Assembly (NCBI GenBank): GCA_041163745.1
Contig: JBEAQU010000015.1
Span: forward strand, 1 to 64,000
Length of the DNA: 64,000 nucleotides
Reading direction: 5' to 3'
From: UBA6168 sp041163745
GTDB lineage: Bacteria > Bacteroidota > Bacteroidia > Chitinophagales > Saprospiraceae
The notes below the pieces were generated by a model that ran no database searches, was not told the DNA's origin, and was given only the letters and a program-made list of their open reading frames with translations. Of this stretch, positions 19,403-31,192 are shown piece by piece (within the stretch, counting starts at the first letter, position 1; every line of letters begins with the position of its first letter). Made by a program: the position numbers and the translations under genes.

Positions 19403-22400
19403 TCAGTTGGTGTCGGCGATTTTGGGGAGGATACCGGTGCCCAGGATGGTGCCGTCGGACAGGCGTCGGACGACCACCGCATAAGGACCGGCGGGAAGGC
19501 CGTCTGCCAAGGGCAGGGCGGACCGGCCGGTCGGGACGGTGGTCCGGAGCACGAGCTGGCCGCCGGGGTGATACAGGCTGACGGAATAGGATTCGTTTTG
19601 ACCGGAATCGCGGATATCCACCTGCAGCTCGTTTCGGAAGGGGAGCGGGTGGAAAGCATACGTCGGGGCGGTACGGGCCGTGGCTGTTGTTCCCACCGGC
19701 GAGCAGGTTCCGGGACTGGGCAACAGGAGGGGGTACGAAAAACCAGGGAAGACCAAGTCGGAAACAAGGATGTCCAGGTCTCCGGCGTCAGCCGATCCGG
19801 GCGGTAGGGAAAAGGTCAGGGGGAATCCGTAGGCACCGGTGGCGGTGAGGGCCGGCCAGGTCGGGATGTGGACGAGGAAGGAATCTCCCAGGAAGAACTG
19901 GGTGGCGGTCAGGACGACGGAGAGGAAATCGTCCGAGGGGTCGGCGGGCGTCCCGTTGTCCTGGCAGCTGACGCTGTCCAGGACGGCGGAGAGGCTGGGC
20001 ATCTCGTTCGAGCAGGTTCCGGGGTTGGGAAAATGAAGGCTGAGGGTGGCGGAATCCACCGTCAGGCTGGAGAAAAACAGTTCGAAGGCGTCGCCGTTCC
20101 AATCCGCCAGGGGCAGGGTGAGTTCCCAGGCTTGTCCGAGGGGCAAGGTGTCGGTATTGCCGGCGAAGGAGAGCAGGGCACTGTCCCCCAGATTCCAGAA
20201 CGAACCGGCCTGTATGGTGAAAGAGAGGAGGGCCAGGTCGTCGGTCGGGTCGGTCGGGGTGCCGTTGTCGAGGCAGACGATGCCGGTGTCCAGGGCGGTC
20301 AGAAAAGGGGGGAAGGGGAACAGGTTGCGGAAGATGTTCACTTCGTCCTTGGAAATGACGACCAGGTCCTGTTTGCCGTCCCCGTCCATGTCGGCGCAGG
20401 CCACTTCGTCGGCCATGGGCAGGTCATCGGCCAGCAGGTGCCATTGGGTGGATTGCAGGGAGCCGTCTAGGTTTTCTGCCCAGCCGAGATACTGTCCGGT
20501 TTCGGAGGTGGCGGCGAGGTCGGTGTCTCCGTCCATGTCCAGGTCGGCGGGGAGGATGTTCCAGGGAAAGGAGGGGGCGCCGAGGTCGCGTTCCGTCAGT
20601 TCGAACTGGCCGGTTCCGTCATTGGTCAGCTGGACGAGGGAGGTGCCGATGCCGGCGAACCAGATGTCCGGATCGCCGTCCAGGTCATGGTCGAAGACCT
20701 CGGTGTCGCGCACCTGGCCACTGCCGCTGTGGAGGAGATGGTCGGTGAAATTGTTGGCGCCGTCGTTCTCATACCAGTAGATCCGGATGTTGGCGACAGG
20801 GGCACCGCTGGCATAGACGACGAAGAGGTCGTCGTCACCGTCGCCGTCCACATCGGCAATCGACAGGAAGCGGGGGGTGAAGTTTCCGTTGACAAGGAAA
20901 GACCCTCCGAAGCTGAGCGATCCGTCGCCGTTGTTCTTCATCCAATAGATGTCTTTGGCGGCGTACCAGTGGGTGTACATGACATCCGGGAGGGAATCCT
21001 TGTTCCAGTCGTAAGGAAGGATATGATTGGCGTAGCCTTGGGAACCGCTGACGGAGTTGGCGACGGGGAAATGGCCGGTGCCGTCGTTGAGGAACACCTT
21101 GGGGTAGACATAGAGGATGTCGAGATAGGGGTCTGTGGCCTTGAGCAGGTCGGGGAAGCCGTCGGCGTTGAGGTCGGCCAGGACCCCCTGGGAGGTGGTG
21201 GAGGGGTGGAGGAGGTCGCCCATTCGGAAGGTGCCGTCGCCTTGGTTGAAGTAGCTGGCGGTGAAGGAACCGCCGTTGGAACCGAGGATGAGGTCCTGGT
21301 CGCCGTCGCCGTCGATGTCGCCGGAGATGAGCTCGTCGGGTTCGTGGACATGCCCCAGGTCCTTGAACTGGTAGAAGGACCCGAAGGAATTGAAATATCG
21401 GAGGAGGCGTTGTTCGTATTCGGTGACGACGAGCAGGTCCTGGATGCCGTCTCCGTTAAGGTCGTCGACATGCAGGCGGGCGGTGGGCATGTCGTCGGTA
21501 GGGACGGAGTAGACGGAGAAATTGCCGTTGCCGTCGTTCAGGAGTTTGAGGAGTTTCGGGTTGGCGGTGGTCACCCTGGCCACGAGGATGTCCTGGTCGC
21601 CGTCCTGGTCGACGTCCGTCAGTCGGAAATCCTGGAGGACGGAGCCGTCGTAGAGGATGGAGGACGGCTGGAAGGTGCCGTCGCCGTTGCTGCGGTAGCA
21701 GAGGATCTTGGTGGGGTTGAAATAGACGAGGTCTTCGAAGGTATCGCCGTTGATGTCGGCGGGAATGATGTGGTGGGTGGAGCTGTTGCCGATGTCGACG
21801 GGGGCGGAGAACTGTTGGCTGCCGAGGTTGCGAAACCAGACCATTTTGGAGAAGGGGGAGAGGCGGGAGGCGGCCAGGTCCGGGAGTCCGTCACCGTCCA
21901 CATCGGTCGAGCAGAGGGAGGCGTAGTAATAGTTGCCGATGAAGGGGGTGAGGGTCAGTTTGGAGCTGAAGGTGCCGTCCTGCAGATTGAAATAGACGTA
22001 GACGCCCCGGTTGGCGGAAGCGCCGTCGCTGGCGGAGATCGCGATATCGGGAAAGCCGTCTATGTCGAAATCCCGGATGACGATTTCGCTGATGCCGGAC
22101 ATATCGGCATCGAGGTAAACCGGGTCGCCGAAGGTGCCGTCGCCGGGATTGGACCACCAGACCAGGTGTTCGTCCGCATCGGCGGCCACGACGTCGACGT
22201 CGCCGTCCTGGTCGAGGTCGTCCACGGCGAACTCCAGGTGGAGGCCGGTGCCGAGGGAGAAAGGCACTTCGTACCGGCTGTCGTCACCTGGCAGTTTGGA
22301 GAGGATGGAGAGCCGTTTCTGGTCGCTGATGAGCAGGTCCTTCAGTCCGTCCCCGTTGAAATCGGCGGTTTGGAGAAGGCGGACATCGTTGTTGGATCCG

Positions 22401-22489
22401 TAGAAGGCGGTCTGTCGGGCGGCGAATTGTGCCGAAGCCAGCTGGCTGAGACAGAGGAGCGGCAAAAGAAGGCGGAGCATGGTCATCAT
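19403..22489 (-). CDS. Secreted FG-GAP/VCBS repeat protein with T9SS signal
   Basis: A 1028-residue exported protein with a signal peptide (MMTMLRLLLPLLCLSQLASAQ). Residues ~35-720 are a run of FG-GAP/VCBS-type repeats with calcium-binding D-x-D-x-D-G-x-x-D loops, for example DFNGDGLKD, DLDQDGDVD and DINGDTFED. This predicts one or two integrin-alpha-like beta propellers. Two copies of a ~110-residue module follow, marked CLDNGTPTDPTDDLALLSF and CQDNGTPADPSDDFLSVVL (~725-940). A C-terminal sorting region ends it (FHPLPFRNELQVDIRD...GLPAGPYAVVV). Three nearby ATGs (codons 1, 2 and 4) are possible starts. The sulfatase gene lies 89 bases upstream on the same strand. The function is not recognisable beyond a likely extracellular binding role. 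Confidence 0.85.
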   Translation of the reverse strand: MMTMLRLLLPLLCLSQLASAQFAARQTAFYGSNNDVRLLQTADFNGDGLKDLLISDQKRLSILSKLPGDDSRYEVPFSLGTGLHLEFAVDDLDQDGDVDVVAADADEHLVWWSNPGDGTFGDPVYLDADMSGISEIVIRDFDIDGFPDIAISASDGASANRGVYVYFNLQDGTFSSKLTLTPFIGNYYYASLCSTDVDGDGLPDLAASRLSPFSKMVWFRNLGSQQFSAPVDIGNSSTHHIIPADINGDTFEDLVYFNPTKILCYRSNGDGTFQPSSILYDGSVLQDFRLTDVDQDGDQDILVARVTTANPKLLKLLNDGNGNFSVYSVPTDDMPTARLHVDDLNGDGIQDLLVVTEYEQRLLRYFNSFGSFYQFKDLGHVHEPDELISGDIDGDGDQDLILGSNGGSFTASYFNQGDGTFRMGDLLHPSTTSQGVLADLNADGFPDLLKATDPYLDILYVYPKVFLNDGTGHFPVANSVSGSQGYANHILPYDWNKDSLPDVMYTHWYAAKDIYWMKNNGDGSLSFGGSFLVNGNFTPRFLSIADVDGDGDDDLFVVYASGAPVANIRIYWYENDGANNFTDHLLHSGSGQVRDTEVFDHDLDGDPDIWFAGIGTSLVQLTNDGTGQFELTERDLGAPSFPWNILPADLDMDGDTDLAATSETGQYLGWAENLDGSLQSTQWHLLADDLPMADEVACADMDGDGKQDLVVISKDEVNIFRNLFPFPPFLTALDTGIVCLDNGTPTDPTDDLALLSFTIQAGSFWNLGDSALLSFAGNTDTLPLGQAWELTLPLADWNGDAFELFFSSLTVDSATLSLHFPNPGTCSNEMPSLSAVLDSVSCQDNGTPADPSDDFLSVVLTATQFFLGDSFLVHIPTWPALTATGAYGFPLTFSLPPGSADAGDLDILVSDLVFPGFSYPLLLPSPGTCSPVGTTATARTAPTYAFHPLPFRNELQVDIRDSGQNESYSVSLYHPGGQLVLRTTVPTGRSALPLADGLPAGPYAVVVRRLSDGTILGTGILPKIADTN

Positions 22490-22578
22490 TGTGCGGATTA
22501 AGTGAGCGGCCGGGGTACCGGCAGCAGGACAAAGGCCGATGCTGCGGACGCCGCGCAGGAAGGGAGGCGAGATGGTGG

Positions 22579-24036
22579 TCAGGGGATTCTTCCGATGGGT
22601 CTTCGCCCGGAGCCTTCCCGCTTTTGCAGGTCATCCCCGAGGTCGTTGCGGACCGATTCGGCGTAGGTTTCCAATTCGCGGACGACATCCGGGTACAGGA
22701 GCTGGACGTCATATCGTTCGGCGGGATCGCGCCGGAGGTCGTACAGCGCCTGGTGGGTGATGTGCTCTTCGGTGGTGGGGCCGGGGAAGCCGTCGTTGCC
22801 GGGGAGGAAGCCTTCGTAGGTGCGGCCCGGATGGGGGAAGACGAGTTTCCAGTGGTCTTTGCGGACGGCCTCCAGCGAGTTGCGGCGGTAGAAGTAGGCG
22901 AAGAACGGGCGGGCGGCGGTGGACTTTGCGTCGGTCAGGGCATCGGCGAAGCTGATGCCGTCGATGGGCAGGGTAGGAAGGGCTGCGCCGGACAGTTCGG
23001 CGAGGGTCGGGAGGATGTCGATGGTGGTCCAGAGTTGGTTGCGGACCGTGCCGGCGGGAATCGTCCCGGGCCAGCGGAAGATGGCGGGTACCCGGTGACC
23101 GCCTTCGAAAGAGGTGCCTTTACCTTCCCGGAAGCCGCCGGCGCTGCCGGCATGGTTGCCGAAATTGAGCCAGGGGCCGTTGTCGGAGGTGAAGATGACG
23201 AGGGTGTTATCATCGAGGCCTTCCTGCCGGAGGCTTTCGAGGATCCGGCCGATGCTGTCGTCGATTTCCAGCATGAGGTCGGCCCACAAGCCTTTGCCGC
23301 TTTTGCCGGCATAGGGAGGGGAGACGGCGATGGGGACGTGGGGCATGGAGTGGGGGAGGTAAAGGAAAAAAGGATTCCTTTTATTGCGACGGATAAAATC
23401 GACCGCTTTTTCGGTGTACAGGCCGGTGAGGGTGCCTTGTTGTTCCAGGGTGTGTACATAGGTGCTGGTGTCGTTGCCGGACAGCAGCGGCAGCGGCGGG
23501 AAATGGGATTTGGGGCTGCGGTTTCCGGCGGGTGTGCCGTCATACCAGACCGGCCACATGTCGTTGGAGAAGGGCAGGCCCGTATATTCGTCGAATCCGT
23601 GCTGGAGGGGGAGGAATCGGGTTTCGGAGCCGAGGTGCCATTTGCCGAAGGCGGCGGTGGCATAGCCAAGGGGCTTCAGCATTTCCGCGAGGGTGGTCTC
23701 CTCCTCGGCGATGCCCATGCGGGCGTTGGGCCAAAGGGCGCCGGAGAAACCGATGCGGTTGGGATAGCAACCGGTGAGCAGGGCCGCCCGGGAGGCGGAG
23801 CAGACGGCCTGGGCGGTGAGGAAGTTGGTGAAGCGCATGCCTTCGCGGGCCATGCGGTCCAGGTTCGGGGTCGTGTAGCCGGTGGCGCCGTAGCAGCTCA
23901 GGTCGCCATAGCCGAGGTCGTCCATGAAGACCAGGACGATGTTCGGCGGCGGGGCCGCCGGCTGCTGTCGAAAAGCGGAAACGAGCGGCAGGGCGGCGGC
24001 GAGGAGGGCGGGGAGGAACCAGATCCGTTTCATCAT
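22579..24036 (-). CDS. Secreted arylsulfatase-type sulfatase
   Basis: A 485-residue type I sulfatase with an N-terminal signal peptide (MMKRIWFLPALLAAALPLVSA). Metal-binding D39/D40 lie in FMDDLGYGD. The maturation site is C79 in VCSASRAALLTG, where the cysteine would become formylglycine. The motif is C-x-A-x-R rather than the usual C-x-P-x-R. AFGKWHLG, SDNGPW and the conserved C-terminal RKDHWKLV region support the assignment. It hydrolyses sulfate esters, probably of polysaccharides or aryl compounds, in the periplasm or outside. No formylglycine-generating enzyme or anSME is in the window. It has no T9SS tail. No polysaccharide-utilisation SusC/SusD pair is adjacent. Confidence 0.92.
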   Translation of the reverse strand: MMKRIWFLPALLAAALPLVSAFRQQPAAPPPNIVLVFMDDLGYGDLSCYGATGYTTPNLDRMAREGMRFTNFLTAQAVCSASRAALLTGCYPNRIGFSGALWPNARMGIAEEETTLAEMLKPLGYATAAFGKWHLGSETRFLPLQHGFDEYTGLPFSNDMWPVWYDGTPAGNRSPKSHFPPLPLLSGNDTSTYVHTLEQQGTLTGLYTEKAVDFIRRNKRNPFFLYLPHSMPHVPIAVSPPYAGKSGKGLWADLMLEIDDSIGRILESLRQEGLDDNTLVIFTSDNGPWLNFGNHAGSAGGFREGKGTSFEGGHRVPAIFRWPGTIPAGTVRNQLWTTIDILPTLAELSGAALPTLPIDGISFADALTDAKSTAARPFFAYFYRRNSLEAVRKDHWKLVFPHPGRTYEGFLPGNDGFPGPTTEEHITHQALYDLRRDPAERYDVQLLYPDVVRELETYAESVRNDLGDDLQKREGSGRRPIGRIP

Positions 24037-24130
24037 GGGTCGTAGGAGCGGCTGTGTCCGGCAGGCCGGGGTGGACAGGCCGGACGGAGATGAACGATAG
24101 CGGGCGGTAAGATAGGCAATGCGGGGGATA

Positions 24131-24163
24131 AAAAAAACAAACCTGCCGTTCAGGCAGGTTTGT
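24131..24163 (-). terminator. Intrinsic terminator of clpB
   Basis: ACAAACCTGCC (24137-24147) and GGCAGGTTTGT (24153-24163) form a perfect 11 bp stem with a 5-base loop, 38 bases after the clpB stop. On the - strand it runs straight into a T-tract (A-run on + just before 24137). Confidence 0.9.
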
Positions 24164-24200
24164 TCGGTTTTCGGACGGGCATGGGGGTCGGCGGCGGGTC

Positions 24201-26828
<2,628 letters not shown>

Positions 26829-26931
26829 ATGAAATCGTTTTTTCGGTGGATGGTCCAAACCTTCTCTCCTTCATCAAGGGTTGTGCCATCGGCCCGGAAG
26901 GATGTTTTTGGCAGTTGAGACCGCCATGCGG

Positions 26932-26979
26932 CTGACAATTTGCCAGTAAAAAAACAAAATATACTGTCAAAATGGCAAG
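26932..26979 (-). promoter_or_regulatory. clpB upstream region with paired 15-16 bp repeats
   Basis: CTGACAATTTGCCAG (26932-26946) and CTGTCAAAATGGCAAG (26964-26979) read as a direct repeat of CTG(A/T)CAA(T/A)(T/A)TG(C/G)CA, offset 32 bases. An AT-rich stretch lies between them and reads GTATATTTTG on the clpB strand, near the TAnnTTTG box but with one extra base. They lie 104-151 bases before the clpB start. An operator or stress-promoter role is inferred from position and symmetry only. Confidence 0.4.
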
Positions 26980-27084
26980 ACGAAATGAATGCCGCGTCGG
27001 TGTGCTGGTCAAAGATACAGTGGTGGTCGGGTCCGATGGCCGGAAAAAATTACTGCAGGACCGGGACAAAGTTCATTCTTCTGA

Positions 27085-28281
27085 TCAATACCGGCCGGCG
27101 GCGCAGGTTTTGGCCAGTGTGCCGGACAAGGCTTGCGCGGAGCGGGTCCTGACGACCCAGGTGTACAGGCCGGCGGGCAGGCTGCCCAGGTCGACGGTCA
27201 TACCGTCGGCCGGGAGTGGTTCGGAGCGGAGCAGGCGGCCGGTGGCATCGAAGAGCAGGAAGTCGAGGGCGTGCGGAACGGCGGCGACGTACACCGGGCC
27301 GCAGGCCGGATTGGGATGGACGGCAGTGGAAAATGCCTTGCCAGGTGGTTCGGGAGAGGCGGTGGTCTGGCAGAAGGCGGCGGGTGGCGGCAGGTAGTGG
27401 ATCGCCAGGAAATCCGACAGGCCTGCCGCAAGGTCTTCGGCGAAAGCTTCGCGGGCGAGGGGATCGAAGCGGACGGATTGGTGGCATTCGATCTGGACGC
27501 CGTCCACCATCCCGCCGTCGACGGAACTGTGGCGGGCCGTGTTGTATCCGCCTTCGAAGTAGGGTTCGCCCGGTAGCGGGAAGGGGTCCTGCGGGGAGGG
27601 AACGGCCGGATGGCCGGTTTCACCGAGCAGGTGTCCGAGGCTGACCGCTCCCCGCAGGAGGGCGGCATGCGGATGATTGCCCGGGTTGTCACCGGTGAGG
27701 TGCCGCAGGCTGCTGTAGGCGATGTAGGTGGGGGAGTTGAGGACGGCATCGCCGAGCTGCAGCTCGTCCTCGTACAGGAGGTAACCCAGTTCCAGCCGTT
27801 GGATGGCATGGCCGTGGCCATGGAGGTCGACATACAGTCCTTTGCCGAAATCCACGGACACCCGGCTGCGGGCGGTGCTGATGAACTGGTGGAAATAACC
27901 CCAGGCCTGGGCTGCGTCCAGGTTGCCGTCGGCCGCCTCCGCGACTGCGCGGTTCGCATCCAGCTTCCTGCGGTGGAGGTGGTTGATGATGAGATGCGGA
28001 TAACAGCCCGTCCGGTCGTGTATGCCGGAAAAGACGGCGCGGGAGAGTTCCTCGGTGAAGGCGTCGTTGGTATAGACGCAGCCGCCGCAGTTCCGGTCCG
28101 GGATGGACGCCGGCTGCAAGGCGCCGCCGTGCGGGGCGGAAATGACCAGGGGCATGTTTCCGGCGATGTATTCGATGTATCCGTTGGGACTGTAGTACGA
28201 TTCGCCGGGGGTATAGGCCACCTGTGCGGCGGCGCCGACGGAAACGGTCAGCAGGAAGCCGAGGAGGCCCGGATGGCGCAT
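27085..28281 (-). CDS. Secreted N-formylglutamate amidohydrolase-like protein with T9SS tail
   Basis: A 398-residue exported protein (signal MRHPGLLGFLLTVSVGAAAQ). The central domain resembles the N-formylglutamate amidohydrolase/zinc deacylase family: VISAPHGG (~48), then DAFTEEL, NHLHRRKLDANR and YVDLHGHGH, with likely zinc or catalytic His/Asp/Glu residues in these motifs. The last ~75 residues (VHPNPACGPVYVAAVP...LPAGLYTWVVRT) are a type A T9SS signal. Cytosolic relatives act in histidine degradation; a secreted form must have another amide or peptide substrate, which I cannot name. It begins one base after the stop of the sugar-dehydrogenase gene, so the two are co-transcribed. Confidence 0.75.
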   Translation of the reverse strand: MRHPGLLGFLLTVSVGAAAQVAYTPGESYYSPNGYIEYIAGNMPLVISAPHGGALQPASIPDRNCGGCVYTNDAFTEELSRAVFSGIHDRTGCYPHLIINHLHRRKLDANRAVAEAADGNLDAAQAWGYFHQFISTARSRVSVDFGKGLYVDLHGHGHAIQRLELGYLLYEDELQLGDAVLNSPTYIAYSSLRHLTGDNPGNHPHAALLRGAVSLGHLLGETGHPAVPSPQDPFPLPGEPYFEGGYNTARHSSVDGGMVDGVQIECHQSVRFDPLAREAFAEDLAAGLSDFLAIHYLPPPAAFCQTTASPEPPGKAFSTAVHPNPACGPVYVAAVPHALDFLLFDATGRLLRSEPLPADGMTVDLGSLPAGLYTWVVRTRSAQALSGTLAKTCAAGRY

Positions 28282-28282
28282 G

Positions 28283-30976
28283 TCAGTTTGTTTTGACGAT
28301 TTTCAGCAGGACGGAGCCACGGCCCTCCGCCAGCCGGACCCAATACGTCCCGGCGGGAAAGTCCGCACAATCCAGGGTGACGGTGGAACGGCCGGGCGGT
28401 AGGTCCAGCACTTGGTCGCGTACAACCTGGCCGAGGTTGTTGTGGACGGACAGGCGTACCTGACCTTCCGAAGCCCCTTCGAAAGCCAGGGTCAGCAGGT
28501 CCCGGAACGGATTGGGGTAGGCGGCCAGGGCCCGGCCGTTGAGCCGGTCGCCGGCGAAGGGCAGGTCGGGGAACAATTGGGACGCCGGGATGATGGAGCG
28601 GGCCAGGTCCTCGCCGCTCCAGTACAGTTCGCAGACGGCGCCGCCAGCCTCCTCGAAGTATTCCAGTTGGATGGGGTACTGCCGGCCTCCTTCGAGGAAG
28701 AGGGTGCCGGTCCATTCGGTCGGTGGTTGGGGGATCCAGGCATCGATGACCGTTTGGTTGTCGACCTGCAGGCGGATGCCGTCGTCCGCCACGACATGAA
28801 AGGTGTATTGGCCGTCGAACAAGGGTTCCACATACCCCTTCCAGCGGACCAGGAAGTAGTCGTTGCCCAGCCGGTCGGGATCGGGAGATCCGCCGCCCCA
28901 GTCGAAGTCCACGGTCGGGTCCAGCCGGCTGAAGACCGCCGACGGGCCGAATGCGGGTTCCTGGTTGCCGGGGCCGTTGAAATAGTAGCCGCGCAGCCCT
29001 GTCCCGCTGCCGACCGGCAGCGATTCGTAGCGGGCGGTGAGGGTGAGCGGCGCATCGGGTGTTTCCAGGATCCGGTCTGCGGCCGGGTAGCCGTCCGACC
29101 AGCCGAGGAACCGATAGAACCGGCCGTCGTCGACCAGGGAGGCAGGTGCCGAGAGGTGTCGGTGCAGGCCGACGACGCTGTTGACCGACACCGGGGTATA
29201 GCGGAAGTTGCCGTCGAGATAGGTGGGAAGGCCCGGCGGGTCGGTGAGCAGTCGGAGCTCGGCTTTTTCCGGGAGGACATCCCGGTACACGGACCTGGAA
29301 AGGCCGGCGGCGTCCGTCGCGGTGAGGTGGATGCGGAACCAGACATTGTCGGAGACCTCCCCGGTTTGCGGGATGGGGAGGTTGCCCTGCTCCACTCCGG
29401 AGATGGGGCCCAGGCCGGGATGGGTATGGGTGTCATGGTGGAAGTCCAGCCTCCACCGCAACCGGTCCGCGGGCAAGGGGCCTTCCTCCGGATCCAGGGC
29501 GGCGCCAAGAAAAAACAGGGTGTCGCCGGCGCGATAGGTGCCGCCGGCGGCGGGACTCAGGATCAGGGGTTCCGGTCGTAAGCTGTTGGTCACTTGCAGG
29601 AGGGCGGTGTGCGAGGTGTCTGCGCCGTGCGGATTGGAGGCGATGGCACGGAAAAGGGCGCCGCTGTCGGCCGGGACGGTGGCAGCAAGCGTGTAGGCAG
29701 GGCTGTCGGCGCCGGGGATGTCGATGCCGTTGCGTTGCCATTGCCAGGTGATGGGTTCCACGCCGGAGGCGGCGGCTTGGAAGACGACGCCTTCCCCGGC
29801 GGAAACCAGGGCGGGCTGGGGCTGTACGGAGAGGAAAGGCGCACCGCTGCCGGTATGGAAGATGCGCCAGAGGGTTCCGTTCCAGGAGGCGGTGTTGTCC
29901 ACCATCGAGCCACCGCCCATACCAGCCCTGGCCAGATAGTAGAATGTGCCGTCGGCGGCGGCCAGGAAGTTCAGCGGTCGGTCGATGTCGGTGGCGAAAG
30001 TGCCGGCGACCTGTCCGTCGAGGGGGTCGAGGTATTTGATGTATCCCTGGCAATAGTCGGCGAAGAAGAACATGCCCTGGTATTCGGGGGGGAAGGCCGG
30101 GTTGTCGGGTTCGTAGAAAGCGGCGCCGACGATGCAGCAACCTTGTCCGTGGTCATAGGCGTAGAGGGGGTCCTGGTATTGGGCGGGCGGGATTTGGCCG
30201 TTGAGGTATCCTTCCACGAGGGGCCAGCCGTAGTTCCTCCCCGGCAGGATGTCATTGACCTCCTCATAGAGATAGCTGCCGACTTCCGTACAGAAAATGC
30301 GGCCGGTGCCGGGTTGCAGTGTCATGGAGAAGGGGTTGCGGTGGCCGAGGGTATAGATGGTGCGGTACTTTCCGGTGGTCTGTTGGTAGAAAGGATTGTC
30401 CGGGGGGATGGTGCCGTCGGGTCGTAGGCGCAGGATTTTTCCGAGCAGGCTTTGCAGGCTTTGGGCGGCGGCATCCTGGGCGCCGTCGCCGGTGGCGACG
30501 TAGAGGTTGCCGTCGGGTCCGAAGAGCATGGCGCCGCCGTTGTGGATGGTGCCGGGCATGGGGTCTAGTTCGAGCAGGACGGTTTCGCTGCCGGTGACGG
30601 CGTGGTTGCCGGCGGCGGTGACGCGGCTGATGCGGTTGTGTTGTCCATCCTTGACCGTGTAGAAGAGATAGACGAAGGGTTGGTTGTCGAAATCCGGATG
30701 GATGGCGATGCCGCTGAGGCCGCGTTCGTTGAAATTGTCCACTTCCCCTTCCCAGAAGGGCTCGGGCAGGAGGATGCCGTTTTCAATGACGGACACCTTC
30801 CCGTATTTTTCAGCGAGGAAGATACGGCCGTCCGGGGCGGCGGCCATGGCGACGGGGTCCAGGTTGGCGGCGACGAGGACTTCGGCGAAGCCTGGCGGCA
30901 GGTTTCCGCCGGAGAGGGTGGGGAGGAAGGCCAGGAGAAAGAGGATAGTTTTCCAGTGGTTCGGGAAAGGTGTCAT
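28283..30976 (-). CDS. Secreted glucose/sorbosone dehydrogenase with Ig and PA14 domains
   Basis: An 897-residue protein. The start at 30976 gives a signal-like N-terminus (MTPFPNHWKTILFLLAFLPT); the 63 codons open upstream overlap the receptor-gene terminator and are rejected. Residues ~25-370 are a PQQ-type glucose/sorbosone dehydrogenase propeller with GLSGIAIHPDF, HNGGAMLFGPDGNLYVATGDG (~190), LGHRNPFSM and GRNYGWPLVEG. An Ig-like domain covers ~380-470. Two beta-rich modules follow, then a PA14 domain (~665-800) with GLRGYYFNGPG, DDGIRLQVDNQTVID and GGRQYPIQLEYFE. The C-terminus (AAYPNPFRDLLTLAFEG...FPAGTYWVRL) is a type A T9SS signal. Sugar oxidation at a polysaccharide surface is inferred, with PA14 as a likely glycan binder. 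Confidence 0.85.
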   Translation of the reverse strand: MTPFPNHWKTILFLLAFLPTLSGGNLPPGFAEVLVAANLDPVAMAAAPDGRIFLAEKYGKVSVIENGILLPEPFWEGEVDNFNERGLSGIAIHPDFDNQPFVYLFYTVKDGQHNRISRVTAAGNHAVTGSETVLLELDPMPGTIHNGGAMLFGPDGNLYVATGDGAQDAAAQSLQSLLGKILRLRPDGTIPPDNPFYQQTTGKYRTIYTLGHRNPFSMTLQPGTGRIFCTEVGSYLYEEVNDILPGRNYGWPLVEGYLNGQIPPAQYQDPLYAYDHGQGCCIVGAAFYEPDNPAFPPEYQGMFFFADYCQGYIKYLDPLDGQVAGTFATDIDRPLNFLAAADGTFYYLARAGMGGGSMVDNTASWNGTLWRIFHTGSGAPFLSVQPQPALVSAGEGVVFQAAASGVEPITWQWQRNGIDIPGADSPAYTLAATVPADSGALFRAIASNPHGADTSHTALLQVTNSLRPEPLILSPAAGGTYRAGDTLFFLGAALDPEEGPLPADRLRWRLDFHHDTHTHPGLGPISGVEQGNLPIPQTGEVSDNVWFRIHLTATDAAGLSRSVYRDVLPEKAELRLLTDPPGLPTYLDGNFRYTPVSVNSVVGLHRHLSAPASLVDDGRFYRFLGWSDGYPAADRILETPDAPLTLTARYESLPVGSGTGLRGYYFNGPGNQEPAFGPSAVFSRLDPTVDFDWGGGSPDPDRLGNDYFLVRWKGYVEPLFDGQYTFHVVADDGIRLQVDNQTVIDAWIPQPPTEWTGTLFLEGGRQYPIQLEYFEEAGGAVCELYWSGEDLARSIIPASQLFPDLPFAGDRLNGRALAAYPNPFRDLLTLAFEGASEGQVRLSVHNNLGQVVRDQVLDLPPGRSTVTLDCADFPAGTYWVRLAEGRGSVLLKIVKTN

Positions 30977-30993
30977 GCGCAGGATGATTTGGA

Positions 30994-31001
30994 CAAAGAT
31001 A
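30994..31001 (-). promoter_or_regulatory. -7 box (TATCTTTG) for the sugar-dehydrogenase operon
   Basis: CAAAGATA on +, an exact TAnnTTTG on the coding strand, 17 bases before the ATG at 30976. This spacing independently supports that start. The leader would be only about 10 nt. No clear -33 box. Confidence 0.45.
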
Positions 31002-31133
31002 GGGGTTTCCGGATTTGGCAGGGGGGTGGATGCGGTTTCGGAAGGGATCCGCAGGGTCGGAATGCCGGAAAACGGAAGGAATGTCGGCGGGATGATAAGG
31101 AAAGGATCGTGGGGTCGGAGGCGGCTGAAAAAA

Positions 31134-31176
31134 ATGAATGCCCGTTTCCGGGCGGAAACAGGCATTCAAGGGGGCA
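31134..31176 (-). terminator. Intrinsic terminator of the TonB-receptor gene
   Basis: TGAATGCCCGTTTCC and GGAAACAGGCATTCA pair across a GGGC loop (31135-31168, one mismatch). On the - strand the hairpin follows the receptor stop by about 25 bases and is followed by a T-run (A-run at 31128-31134 on +). Confidence 0.85.
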
Positions 31177-31192
31177 AGGCTGCGGGAGCCTA

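Noticed and set aside
20687..22501. 604-codon open frame opposite the FG-GAP gene
   Set aside because: Valine/glutamate/glycine-rich reading produced by the complement of D-G-D repeats; no start signal or domain.
30977..31165. N-terminal extension of the sugar dehydrogenase
   Set aside because: It would run through the receptor gene terminator and the TATCTTTG box, and would bury the signal peptide.
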